Assembly (NCBI GenBank): GCA_026120185.1
Contig: JANUWF010001481.1
Span: 124,001 to 188,000, forward strand
Length of the DNA: 64,000 nucleotides
Reading direction: 5' to 3'
From: Voacanga thouarsii
Lineage: Eukaryota; Streptophyta; Magnoliopsida; Gentianales; Apocynaceae
Position 1 is the stretch's first letter. Each line of letters opens with the position of its first letter. The notes under the pieces were generated by a model. The model was not told the DNA's origin. It made no database searches and worked only from the letters and a program-made list of their open reading frames with translations. Both the position numbers and the translations under genes were made by a program. Below are positions 21,970 through 34,966 of the stretch, piece after piece.

Positions 21970-23343
21970 TGCTTTCAAATGTGCATGATAGCTATTTTTG
22001 AGGGACTTGTAGGAGATATCATGGAAGTATTTATGGATAATTTTTTTATTTTTGGTGATTCTTTTGAGTTATGTTTGACAAATTTGGGAAAGTGTTGCAA
22101 TCTTATGATCAATTGGGAAGAGTGCCACTTTATGGTCCAAGAAGGTATTGTATTGGGACACAAAATCTCAAGGAAAGATATTGAGTTTTATAGGGAAAAA
22201 ATCGAAGCAATTGAGAAACTGCCTCCTCCAACATAGGTTAAAACTATTAAGAGCTTCCTTGGTCATGTAGGTTTTTAAAGGAGGTTCATTTTGAATTTCT
22301 CAAAAATTTTCAAGCCTCTTTATTTCCTTATTTCAAAAAGAGGCTATTTTCAATTTTAGTGACAAATGTCTCCATGTTTTTAATGTGCTTAAAGTAAAAT
22401 TGATAATTCTCCCATCTTAATTACACCGAATTGGTTTTTTTATTTTGAATTATTCTGTGGTTCGAGTGATTATGCAATAGGTGCGGTACTTGGACAAAAG
22501 AGGAATAAGCATTTTTAACCCATCTACTATGCAAATAAGACTTTAACGGCTACACAAGAAAACTACACCACAATGGAAAAAGAATTGCTTGTCATAATAT
22601 TTGCCTTTGATAAGTTCCCTTCTTATCTTGTTTTGTCTAAATTTATTGTGTTCACTGACCATTCCACCCTTAAATACCTTCTTACCAAGCATGATTCTAT
22701 ACTAAGATTGATTAGGTGGATTTTATTATAGGAATTTGACTTGGAGATTTAGGATAAGAAGGGGGTTGAGAACTTGGCTGTAGACAACTTGTCTAGGTTG
22801 GAGAATCCCAATCTAGAGCCTTTGAGAGAAAAAGAGATCAGCGACACATTTCTGGATGAACAACTTATGCTCATTAATGTTAATACTTCTCAAACTCCAT
22901 GGTTTGCAAATTTCGCTAACTACTTGGCTGCAAGTATAATTCCCAAGGTATTCACATCACAACAAAAGAAGAAATTTTTGTCCGAAGCAAAGCATTATCT
23001 TTGGGAAGATCCTTACTTGTTTAGGTGTTGTGTTGATCAAGTTATTTGATGATGTAGGGATTTCACGAAAAGCCAACATATTTTCCAATAATGCCATGAA
23101 AGACCTACTGGAGGACATTGCGAAGCTAACAATACCACACACAAGGTGCTTGATTCAAGGTTTTATTGGCCAACACTTTTCAAAGATTCTTACAAGTTTG
23201 TTAAATATTGTGATAGGTGTCAACGTACAGATAATAATTCTAAATCTAGTATGATGCCCTAAAAAATCTTCTAAGCTTGTGAGGTTTTTGATTGTTTGGA
23301 AATCGATTTTATGGGGCCGTTTCCTAACTCTTTGGGTAATAAG
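21970..23343 (+). pseudogene. Athila-like pol: RT C-terminus, RNase H, integrase N-terminus
   Basis: RT remnant: VFMDNFFIFGDSF holds a damaged catalytic box (FMDN where FMDD is expected), then NWEECHFMV, EGIVLGHKIS and SFLGHVGF. RNase H: AIGAVLGQKRNK, NYTTMEKELLVIIFAFDKF and VFTDHSTLKYLL, ending [12 protein letters not shown]. The integrase zinc region (CDRCQ at about 23214) and the core entry DFMGPFPNS follow. Several stops occur, at 22234, 22277 and about 22518 and 22732 among others. The reading continues at 44016 after the copia insertion. Non-functional: the catalytic aspartate is changed and the N-terminal half is deleted. Confidence 0.8.
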
Positions 23344-25911
23344 TGAAGGTGTAATTTGGCAAAATGAATCACAGAAGCATGCAAAACGCAGTAGCTGAAG
23401 CAACGAAACAATACCTTTTCGTTTCATAACATTAGATTGCTTAGGCTTTGAAACACTTGTTCCAATAATTTCTGGAACACTCCTGGTTGTTCCTAGTATG
23501 CTTGGTTTTGGATCATATTCTTGTAAACGCCAGCTTCGTCTCATTCACGCGAAGCTTTTGAGCATCTGAAATATAGCCACTCCTTGATAACCGTCAGTGA
23601 AAGCAAATTACGGATACCAGAATGGTCTTGGTTCTTTTCCACTTCTAATTTTTTTTTTAGAGAGAGACCAAGAGTGTGAAACAAAAAACCTTTTCTTTTT
23701 TGTTATCCTTTCACGCCAAATAATATAGGATCTATCCTGTGTTGTTTTTATTTTATTTTATTTTACCCTTGGTCTCATTCATTCGGCCAGATAAAATTAT
23801 TTACTCTTGAGCATGAACACCCATAAATAATAAGCCTCAATTATTTATTTTCTGGGTTTCATAAAACAATACAATAAATAATTAACAAGCTCAAATAGAC
23901 CAATATATATTATCGGGCCTTTTATCTAGTTTATATCTAAGTTAATTTTCTAATTACTCAATCTGGGCCTTGGGCCCTAAATAATTAATTAACTAATTAA
24001 ACTAGATAAAATATATACTCTCTCTTGGACATTTTATTTTATTCTAGTCCAATAATAAATTAGACTACTAAAATAAAATAAAATAAAATAAAATCCATAA
24101 TTATCAAGATCAATTCCTTAACCCAAATTTGTCAAGACTTAAGGGCTATTTCAGGTACCAAAAGACACATCGCCTTGGCTACTAAAATCATAAAATACAC
24201 ATACTATATAAATAACTGTATTTTGCATTTTAAATATTTTCTAATATCACCAGAAGAAAATATTGACCTTAAGGACAATGCTGCATTAGCAAAGTCTCCG
24301 ACCTATGGGTATAATGACTAAAAAATTCCTCTACGCATCGCCGTATATTTAGAGAAGAGGAGTGTACTAACATCTCTCTAAAAGACATCTACCATCCTTA
24401 GACCTCTAGTTCAATGATCTATGACTTCTAAAATATTTCCACTTTCCAAGGGAGCTACCCAAAGCAAACATCTAAGTTATGATTGTTGGGAAATATGCCT
24501 TCTTAGACTAGGCTTCTGATGTAAAAATCGAATATTTTAATAAAAAAATTTATTTTCAGAAATTATTTGTAAATTTATATTTTATTTATGCATAATTACG
24601 TTTGGAAAAGACCCATTATGTTTAAGTAAGTGGTCCATGTGAATGGAGGTCTTTCACAGTAAGGTATGGATCACGGGTTACTTAACACATAAACGTCGTT
24701 CTTAACCGATTGATGAGAATGGGAATCTCATCATGTCTAGGTTATTATGTTGTGAATTCCAAATGGGGAATGGTTTACCTTTAGCCAGTGAGTAGTCTAC
24801 TCACTTCATGACATAAGCATATTTCGAATACGTAGAACAGGACCTGTAGCAGTGGTTTCGTAAAGTACTCTATGGTAGAAACCTAGACTACTACTGCTAC
24901 AGCGTGGACTAGTACTCTACGACTTGAGTATGAGTTGGTGGTCTGACGAAGCTGAAAGCATATACTTTGATATGCTATTGTTGAGGTTCTATCGTAGGGC
25001 TAATATACTTGCATGTTGGGTATGTGTGACTAGTTAGTTAAAACAGACTTGTACAAGATAGTTTCTATATTATATCGCCTCTTATGGTTGTCTGAATGAT
25101 CTAAATATCCAAGGCCCTGGGAAACATGACTTGGACGTCTGCTTTAGGGTAGCTCCCTTGGAAAGCGAAAATAATCCAGGAAGTCGTGGATCATTGGACT
25201 AGAGGCCTAAGGATGGTAGATGTCATTTAGAGAGGTGTTAGTACACTTCTTCCTCTCTAAATGTACGGCGATGTATAGAGGGGTATTTTAGTCATTACAC
25301 CTGTAAGTCGGAGACTTTGCTAACGCAGCATTGTCCTTGGAGTCAATATTTCTTTATGATGATATTAGGAGATATTTAAAATGCAAAATATAGCTATTTA
25401 TATAGCAAAGGTATTTTGGTCATTTTAGTACCCAAGGCGGTGTGTCTTTTGGTCCCCAGTATAGATCGTGAGTCCTAATTAAATACGGGCTAAGGAATTG
25501 ATCTTAAATTAAATGGAATTTATTTTATTTAAGTAGCCTAATTTAATTATTGGGCTAGAATAAAACAAAGGTCCATGGAGAGAGAGAATTAATTAAATTA
25601 GTTTGGTAGGTTAATTAATTATTCAGGGCATTGGCCCAATTTGAATAATTAAAGATTAACTTGGGACTAAACTAATATATGCTTATTTATTGGACTAGTT
25701 TATTTGGGCTGGGAAATTAATTATTTGTTGGGCTAATTATTTGGTTCTAATTAGAATAAGTAATTAAGCCCAAAAGGTTAAACTAAGAGTTTAATGGCCC
25801 AGTCCAGTTTAACCTAGGATTTTATTTAGGTTAAACAGGAGGATGAAAAACAACGTGGTTGCAGAACACACACTTTTAGAGACGGCTTCTTCTCTGTGGA
25901 AAAAGCCAGAC

Positions 25912-25946
<35 letters not shown>

Positions 25947-26960
25947 GAAAAAAGGTTCCTTAGTCTGTAGTTGTTCACCAAACAGATTTAGGCAGGCCGT
26001 ATACTGGAAGATCGAGAGTTTGGCATTTACCTACATGCAAAGACGAAGTAGGAGGCTTGCAGAAATCGCACAAGATGCTTCCACCAACACACCTACCCCG
26101 ATTGCGCATATTTCGGTCTAGCCAACTCTTAGGACAAGGAAAAAAGGTAAAATTTTTTTTAACCTCGGAGTCCCGCCAGAGCACGATCGGCATTGGCTAG
26201 GACTACCGGAGCCAGTGCCAGCTTTGTTCGGGAATCCCTTATTCTTTAGTTTTTCCAGTTTTTTGATCTTCGCTTCCGCTGCGTGCCCTGTGTTTTCCAC
26301 TTTCTAAGCCTTCAATGTTCCCTAGGGCCCTGGTTATTTAGATCATTTGAACAGTCACAAGGGGTGATATAGTGCATAAACTATCTTGTACAAGTCTGTC
26401 TTAACTAACTAGTCATATATACTTAACATACAAGTATATTGGCTCTACGAAAGAACCTCAACTACAGCATATTAAAGTACATGCTTTTTAGCTTCGTCAA
26501 ACCACCAGCTCATACTCAAGCAGCAGAGTATTAGTTCATGTTGAAGCAGTAATAGTCTGAGTTTCTTCTAAATAATACTTTTAGAAACTACTATTACAGG
26601 TCCTATTCTACGTATTCGATATACGCTCATGCTATGAAGTGAGTGGACTACTCATTGGCTAAAGGTAAGCCATTGTCCATTTGGAAATCATAACATAATA
26701 ACCTATACATGATGAGATTTTCATTCTCATTAATTGATTAAGAATAAATATTTATGTGTTAAGTAACCCGTGATCCATACCTTACTATGAAAGACCACCA
26801 TTTACATAGATCACTTACTTAAACACAATGGGTCCTATCCAAACGTAAATCATGCACAAATAAAATGTAAATTCACAAACAAATTTTGAGAATAAATTCT
26901 TTTATTAATAAAATCGATAATTACATTAGAAAACTAGTCTAGAGGGTATACATTCCAACA
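23344..26960 (-). repeat. 3' LTR of the copia element, containing a solo LTR
   Basis: LTR sequence 23344-24483 and 26315-26960 is collinear with the right LTR. A same-family solo LTR in the other orientation occupies 24484-26314. The purine tract GCAAGTGGGAGAT (minus strand, just after 26960) marks this as the 3' LTR. Confidence 0.85.
24484..26314 (+). repeat. solo LTR of the same copia family (1831 bp)
   Basis: Starts TGTTGGGAAATATGCC and ends AAGCCTTCA, in plus orientation, inside the minus-strand LTR of a related element. Flanking ATGAT (24479-24483) and ATGTT (26315-26319) are a one-mismatch 5-base duplication. No internal region is present, so it arose by LTR-LTR recombination. It includes a CT microsatellite (25912-25943). 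Confidence 0.8.
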
Positions 26961-26979
26961 ATCTCCCACTTGCACTCTT

Positions 26980-29900
26980 AAGTCTAAGAAAGTCCGTAGG
27001 TGCCCGCCCCTATAGCGTCTAAGTGTCTCTTGAAAACTTTCTCAGCTAAAAGGCTTGTTGAAAGGATCTGTTAGGTTGTTCTCCGAGGCTATCTGTTCCA
27101 CCACGATTTCTCGTCTTTAGATAAAATCCCGGATCAAGTGGTACTTTCTCTCAATGTGCTTCCCTTTCTTATGGTTCCTAGGTTCTTTAGATTGCGAGAC
27201 TGCTCCAGAGTTGTCGCAATACACCACAATCGGTCTGTTGTGGCACAACTCTAAGTTTTGACAGGAACTTCGGGAGCCAAACTGCTTCCTTGGATGCCTC
27301 CGAAACTGCCACATACTCAGCTTCTATGGTTGAGTCAATGTAAGATTACTTGATACTCCTCCATGAAACAGTTCTTCCAGACAAGGTGAAGACATATTCA
27401 CTAGCAGATTTTTTCTCATCCTTATCTGCCTAGAAGTCTAAGTCGTGTATCCAGTAGGAACCAAATCATCAGCCCTATAAACAAGCATTTAATCTCTTGT
27501 ACCTTTGAGGTACTTGAGAATATAGTTTATAGCTTGCCAATGTACCTTCCCAGGATTTGACTGATATCTGCTTACTAAGTTTACGATAAAGTAATATCTG
27601 GCCTAGTGCATAGCATGACATACAGGAATTCTACTCATCCTAACTTTTTCTTCTTAAGACTTAGAACAGTCCTTAGAACAAAAATACAACCCATGTCTAC
27701 TAGGGATTAGAGTTTCCTTGCATGAGTCCATGCTAAACTTGGCCAGTATCTTATCAATGTATGTCGCTTAGGATAATCCTAACATTCTCTACTTCCTATT
27801 TCTAAGAAGCTTAATCCTGATACTGTAGTTGGCTTCTCTCAAGTCCTTCATACTAAATTGATTAGACAGCCAAACCTTAGTAAATGACAATGTTCCTACA
27901 TTATTCTCACTGAGTAGAATGTCATCCATATATAGGACGAGAAACATCACATTTATGCCTTCCAATTTCCTTTCACGTATGGTTCATCCTCGTTTTGAAT
28001 GAAAATATAAGACTTTATAGTCTTATTAAAACGAATATTCCATGCTCTAGATTTCTGCTTAAGTCCATAAATGGACTTTATAAGCTTGCAAACTATATGT
28101 TCCTGGCCTTTAGCAATAAAACCTTCCGGTTGGGACATATAAATGTCTTTGTTAAGATGGCCATTAAGAAATGCCGTGTTGACCTCCATTTGCCATATCT
28201 CGTAGTCGAAATGACTTGCAATGGCAAGGAGAATTCAGATGGACTTAAGCATGGCTACTGGGAGAAATATTTTCTCATAATTGATTCCCTCTTTCTGAAT
28301 ATACCCTTTTGCCATAAGCCTAGCTTTGAAGGTTTCTACCTTCCCATCCACTCCCCTCTTCATCTTGTACAACCACTTATACCCAATGGGTTTTATCCCT
28401 TCAAGTGAAGCTACAAGATCCTAAATTTGATTGAAGTACATAGACTCGGCTTTCATTTCTTCATCCATAGATTTGCATTGGCATCAGCAATAGCCTTCTC
28501 GTATCTAGTAGGATCTTGTTCCTGATGGTCAGAGACTAGCTTGAAAGCCTCTCTAGTCTATCATTCTAGAACCTTAGATACCCTCCCACTATGATGAAGC
28601 TCTATTTGTACAGGTTCTTGAGGTTGTACCTCTTCTTATTCCACAATTGGGTCTGAAGAAGTTGATTCTGAAGATAACTTTTTCTCGAGTTCCAACCTTG
28701 TTAAACCTTTAGTGAAGTACTTTGATCATCCTCCAAATATCTAGCATTAGTACTTACCAGTACTTTTACTTTTTGGGATGATAAAAGTAACCCCCTTTTG
28801 TTCCTTTTGGATACCCAACAAAGTAGCACAATTCTGATCTTGGTTCTAGTTTGTCTCCCTTGATCAGTATATAAGCTAGATAGCCCCATATCTGAGATGA
28901 TTTTGACTTGGCTTACGCCCAGTCCACATCTCATAGGGTGTCCTAAGTACTGATTTGAAAGGCACCAAGTTCAGAATGTATGTCACTGTTTCTAAGGCAT
29001 ATCCACAAAAAGAGACCAGAAGAGTAGCATGAGACATTATACTTCAGACCATTTCCATTAATATCCTATTCCTTCTCTCAGCTACTCCATTCTACTGGGG
29101 TGTGCCCGGCGCAAAGAGTTAGGATACTATCCCATGATGTACCATGTAATCCTTAAATTCACCAAGGAGGTACTTTCCACCATGATCCGATCGTAAAGTT
29201 TTGATCAGTTTACCTGTCTGATGCTCCACTTCAGCCTTAAACTCTTTGAACTTGTCAAAAGAGCTAGACTTGTGCCTTATCAGGTAGACATAACTAAACC
29301 TTGTATAATCATTCGTGAAAGTGATGAAGTACTCAAAACCCCCTCTAGCTTGTGTAGACAAAGGACCACACACATCAATATGAACAAGGCCCAATATCTC
29401 ATTGGCTCTATTAGCCTTTTTGGTGAATGACCAATATCTCCTTAGCCTTTTGGGTGAACGACCTTTTAGGCAATTTTTCCATAAGGCAGGATTCACATTG
29501 AGGCCGACTTTCCAATCTTAATGTGCCCAAGGACCCATTATGGATTAACCTCTGAATTCTAGTTGAGTTAATATGACCCAATCTTAGATGCCAAAGATAT
29601 AAGTCATTGACATTGATCTTTCTCTTCTTACTTAAAGGTTCAGATTGAGCATTATTTATTTGATTATTTGTAGGATTTAAAAAGAATAAGTGTTCATACA
29701 TGTGCCTTGTACATAAAACTTCTTTAGTTCTATGATAGTAATACCAGAATGGAAAGAAATAGAATATCCATGATTTATTAGCTTTGCAACTGAAATCAAA
29801 TTCTATCTAAAATCGGGTACATATAAAATATCCTTCAGAATAACTACTCTATTACAATAAAAAATAAGATCCAACTATCCTACTACAAGGGCCCAAACTT

Positions 29901-30000
29901 ATGCTCCATTTCCTACTCGTAGTCCATGCTCGCCTTCTGGAGTCTTCTTATCTTCCTAAACCCCTACAAGGAGTTACAGATATGATCAGTGGCTCCAGAA
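26980..30000 (-). pseudogene. copia pol (protease relic, integrase, RT, RNase H), decayed
   Basis: In minus-strand order: pre-integrase YLWHLRLGHINSTRIQRLI with CESCLMEKLPKR (29411-29701); integrase VHIDVCGPLSTQARGGFEYF and RSDHGGKYL (29119-29496); integrase tail with SQVKIISDMG (28701-28934); RT pieces EVNTAFLNGHL, MSQPEGFIAKG and KLIKSIYGLKQ (27953-28189); RNase H YCDNSGAVSQSKEPRNHKK with IERKYHLIRDFI (27117-27314). Frames change repeatedly, and no intact YVDD box was read with confidence; a related site lies near 27925-27945. It would have replicated the element from RNA; this copy cannot. Confidence 0.82.
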
Positions 30001-30009
30001 TAAAAAATT

Positions 30010-30850
30010 CAAGTGGAAGTTGATCTAACTATTGAAATTGACTCTAGATAGAAAACAATGCCTGTAGGTTTTTTTTTGGCCTGAAGCTCTGGAAACTCTT
30101 TTTTCCAGTGTTTCTTGTGCCCGCACTTGAAGCACTTGCCCTTAGGCTTGTTGGGCTAGTTCTTGGGCTAGGATGGGGCGTTTCCCTTCTTCTTCTTGAA
30201 CTTTCTGGGCTTGGGCCTAATTCTGGAAGAAGAAGCCCTAGCAATCATAGCCTTGGACTGTGGCTTCATGACCCTCTCTGCCACCTAGAGCTCTGTCATT
30301 AACTTGGTTTAACTCATGTTTAACTTGTTAATATTATAATTTAATTTGAACTGAGTAAAAGAGCCCGAAAGAGATTCGAGAACTATGTCCACTTGGCTCT
30401 TGGGGTCAATTACAGCCCCTAAGACTTCTGCTTCCTTGAAAGCAGCAATCATCTTGAGCATATGCTTTCTAACTAATGCTCCCTCAGCCATCTTAGGTTG
30501 ATGATCATCCTTAGAGCATCCTATCTTGTGGGCCGACTTTTATTTGCAAACATCGTAGTTAGTGATTGGCTAATGTCATATGCAGTGGCCATGTGCTTGT
30601 GTTTAGATTGAAGCACATTAGACATGGGGGCCAACATGTAGCAACGTGCCATCTTGTCAGCCTTCTTCCATGCTTTCTTAGCCTCTCGCTCTTCAGCAGT
30701 GGAACTCTCCCCAATAACAGGGCAGGTTTCGTAGAGGACATACTTATACTCCTCAACAATGAGTATTATGTCCAAGTTCCTGTTCTAGTCCATATAATTT
30801 GGACCCGTTAGCTTTTTTTCATGAAAAATTACGGCCAAAGGATTAAAAGA
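30010..30850 (-). pseudogene. copia Gag, frame-broken
   Basis: N-terminal KLTGPNYMDW (about 30780-30815), then YVLYETCPVIGESS, AKKAWKKADKMARCYMLAPM and MATAYDISQSL (30521-30775). The capsid end is VDIVLESLSGSFTQFKLNYN (30309-30491). A zinc knuckle CFKCGHKKHWKKEF (about 30090-30135) has its last cysteine changed to phenylalanine. A stop after NYMD and frame changes separate the parts. Its family role is to form the particle that packages the element RNA. Confidence 0.78.
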
Positions 30851-32627
30851 ACCACCACCAAGTATTTCTGAAAAATCAAAATAAATAAAAGAAAACTCAG
30901 TTTTGTGAAAAATAAAATAATTTTTCTTTATCCTCATATTAAATCCAAGAATACTTAATCCTATCACTATTATCTTTAATATGATTAATTGGCTCTTAGG
31001 AAAACTGACATAGCTTCTTGGGAAGATTAATAGTTTTCTAAACTAAGTGTATTAACTACCACAAATTAATTTTCCTTCTAGGTAATGATCTAGACGATAA
31101 CTCCATTGTGAGATGACTGTTTCTTCTCATTTCCTATGGATATTCCTCGCACTATAACCTCCAACGTGGGCTGGCCGATCATAGCACGTGTCCTGGGTTA
31201 TTAATTGCATCCATCCATTAGTTCTAGATCCTTGTGGTATTCTCATCCTATACCGGTTCACTCCCAGGGTGACGCGATGGGACCCACGATCTCTATGAGG
31301 ATTATGATGGAAACCGTGGAGCCGTTGGAACCCCTCTTCCACTTAGTATTTTAAAATTAGGGTTTTTTCTTGGAAAATATCCTTTGAAAATTTCAATTAA
31401 GTTTTCTTTTAACTCAAAAAATAAAATATCTAAACCCATAAAAATTTATATGTCAATGTTTATACCCTTTGAGAAAATTTTGTATAGATTAATTTTATTT
31501 AAGTTAATAAACTTAATAATTCCAAAAATTTCCAATAATACCTTTGAGAGATTTTGATCTCAACTTTAATTTGACAAAAAAAAAAAAAATCTTGTTAAAA
31601 ATAAATCAAAATAGTTTTCTATTTTAATTCACAAAAATATCTAAATCTAAAATATTTTCTGTGCCAAGGATAAAATCCTTTGAGAAGATAACTAAGAATT
31701 AATTTTTGTTCGAATTAAAATTAACCATTTAATTTAAGAAAAATGTTTTTCTTTGTTAAAAATTCCCAACAACTTTGGTCTTTGAGAAAACGCGCACATA
31801 GGGTATAAAAAGAAATAAGCATGCTAGAAAACTGTAAACGTTTTCATACTTTTTTATTCTTTTAACCTAAGTGTCCAAATAATAAAATTAAATATATTAA
31901 TTAATTAATTAATGATCTTGTTTAATCCTAAATTTCCTTTCCTATTATTTTTCATGCAAAATATTCAAAGAATATTATCTATTACAATAAAAATAACTTC
32001 GCTTGGTATGAGATTAAAAACAAAAAAAAAAAGAATTTTTTTTTTGTTGCTGGTCCAATGCAACCACCACATTGGATCATGGCTCATGGGAAAAACCCAT
32101 GGACCACGATCTGGGCGTGTGCCCGCGACCCAGTCCAAATTGCAGTCCAAATTGCAATTTGCAATTGCAAATTGCTTCCTCGCACGAGGAAGCTTGGAGC
32201 TTCCGCATGGAAGTTTTCCTCATGCATCGCTTGGAGCTAAGGCCAACTCGGCTCGGCTGTAGCTCGAAGCCGCGGCTTGTACGGCTCCTCTCACAATCCG
32301 CGGCTTGGCTTGGCACAACTGGCTGCTACATTGTCATCTTCTCTATTTTTCTTTCTTCGATTTTCTTCTGCAATTTCTTTGCGCCACTCACATACTCGAT
32401 AAAAACGAGTCATTACAAAGCCAAATAATTGCCCATACCCTTAAAACAGTGGGCTTTCACATTTCATCTAAGAAAGTAGTAAATTACATAGCCTATGTCT
32501 TAACAATGAGACTTACATAACCACCTATCCCATACCATAAATAGCGAGGTTCACAGAACGATATTAAACAGTCGTTGGCCAGTTTTATTAACTACCATGC
32601 TTCCTATATTGCCCTATAAGCCTTATT
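30851..32627 (-). other. copia 5' untranslated leader with a hairpin cluster
   Basis: About 1.8 kb between the primer site and gag without a coding frame. Positions 32054-32213 hold five inverted repeats in 160 bases: TCCAATG/CATTGGA, CATGGG/CCCATG, a 22-base perfect palindrome (32154-32175), GCTTCCTCG/CGAGGAAGC and CTTCC/GGAAG. The 32050-32330 part is much more GC-rich than its surroundings. Confidence 0.75.
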
Positions 32628-32638
32628 CTCTGATACCA
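32628..32638 (-). promoter_or_regulatory. initiator-Met tRNA primer site of the copia element
   Basis: The minus strand reads TTGGTATCAGAGAAT next to the right LTR, matching the common copia primer site TGGTATCAGAG. It fixes the element's orientation. Confidence 0.9.
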
Positions 32639-33393
32639 ATTGAAGGTGTAAAATGGCCAAATGAATCACAGAAGCATGCAAAACGCAGTAGCGGAAGCAA
32701 CGAAACAATACCTTTTTGTTTTATAATGTTAGATTGTTTAGGCTTTGAAACACTTATTGCAATGATTTTTGGAACACTCCTAGTTGTTCCTGGTATGCTT
32801 GGTTCTAGATCACGTCCTTGTAAATGCTAGCTTCGTCTCATTCACGCGAAGCTTTTGAACTTCCAAAATATGGCTACTCCTTGACAACCACCGGTGAAAG
32901 CAAGTCACGAAATACCAGAATGGTCTTGGTTCTTTTCTACTTCTAATTTTTTTTTTCCAGAGAGAGACCAAGAGCGTGAAACAAAAAACCTTTTCTTTTT
33001 TGTTATCCTTTAATGCCAAACAATACGGGATCCATCCTGTATTGTTTTTTTATTATTATTTTATTTTACCCTTGGTTTCATTCATTGAGCTAGATAAAAT
33101 TATTTACTCTTGTGCTTGAACACCCATAAATAATAAGCCTCAATTATTTATTTTTTGGGTTTCATTAAACAGTCTAATAAATAATTAACAAGTCCAAATA
33201 GACCAATATAAAATACCAGGCCTTTTATCTAGTTTATATTTAGGTTAATTTTCTAATTATTCAATCTGGGCGTTGGACCCTAAATAATTAATTAACCAAT
33301 TAAATTAGATAAAATATATACTCTCTCTTGAGACTTTTATTTTATTCTAGTCCAATAATAAATTAGACTACTTAAATAAAATAAAATAAAATA

Positions 33394-34966
33394 TGATAAA
33401 CCTTAGGGAGGAGGGGTGAATAAGGTTTATGGCAAACAATTTGATATTTTAAAGATCTAAAAATCTTAAAAATAAGAACAAACAACTGCGTGTGCCACAA
33501 AAATAGATTTTCTGTGCAGCTTTGAATATGTTGTTCAAGAACTTTCAAGAACTTCGGTAAATGATGAAATGAAGATCTAAATTGAAGCATTAAAAATAGT
33601 CTCACTTAATCAACATAAAGTCTTTGATCAAATTAATAGGTGCAAGGAGGAGTGTAATGTTTTCAAGTCGGATAAACAGTAAAAGTGCAGGCATGAAAAT
33701 TGGATTAGCTTTGTAGTAGTAAGAGAGCAGACATGAATCATTTGAAGCATTACTAAATCGCGAGAAGATGGTCTTGTTTTAAGAATGGTCAGTTGGAGCA
33801 TTAAAGACAAACTTTCTATGGAACACAAAGGTATTTAAAACTAATCAACAATGCAGAGATCAATATAAAGTTCTTTAATCTAATGACTAGCAAAAATGCA
33901 GTGATAGAATAAGGATGAAATGCAAAAGAAAAGACCGAAGGAATTATAATGGTTCGACCCTCAACCGATCTACATCCACTACCTTAAGTACCCACTTAAG
34001 TATTTCAACACAATTACTAAAATCTTTTTCCCAAATCAATGGTGGTAGGCTATACCAATCTTACATAAAAGGATCACCAACCTCGATTTTACACCTAACC
34101 TCTTAAATCACAACAATCAAGGTTCACCCAACCGGGTTTTACTCCACAACCTTGATACATTCATCAAATAAGGCTCACCCCAACTGGGTTTTACACCACA
34201 ACCTCGTTATATAATAGAATGAAGGAAAACTTACAGAAAATAGATCATAAGTTTGAGCAGATATGAACAAATAAACTCCTACAGCCTTTCACCTTTTGAA
34301 CAATTCAATTTCACCTTTGAAGCACAATGAAAAAGATGAATTTTGTTTTCTAAAGTGTAAGAGTGTTTTGAGAGAGATAGCACAAAAATCTTATAGAAAA
34401 TTGAGTTTAAATGGCTTTTATAGAAGTGAAAAGTAGGACAACAACGGCTAGTTTTTGCTGTCAGATCTACCCGCATTTTGGACTCATGTTTCGGACGATG
34501 GTCCATCCAAAAGGTAAGTCCAAAATGGCACTTTTTCAGGCAGGAATGTTTTGAGACTATTCACGGGATTTTGGACGAATCTTTTAGATGTAGAATCATT
34601 CAAATTATTCAATCCAAAATTCTGATATATAAAACTTTGAAATCTTTTTGTTTGTGTACTTCAATGGTAGAAATAAATTGAATCATAAGGTAAAGAGACA
34701 TAGAAATTAACAAGAAATACCTTAATAACAATTCCTAGTCTAAAGTTCTTCCATAAGGACTTCTTGGTATGCAATGTCATAAGATTGAACTTCATCTTGA
34801 TCACCCATTCTTGAATTCCATTGCTCAAGAGTTGTTTAACAATCTTATTTGAATACCTTAGAAGAACTGAGATCAAACATGTCCTATCACATATAGATCA
34901 CACAAGTTATTCCACATCAATGTTTGTCATAAGTCAAAATATAGGTGAAAGCCCTTAGGGCTAACA
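33394..34966 (-). repeat. 3' LTR of the SIRE-like element
   Basis: Collinear with 41393-42974; differences are mostly single substitutions and small indels. It abuts the purine tract. Confidence 0.9.
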
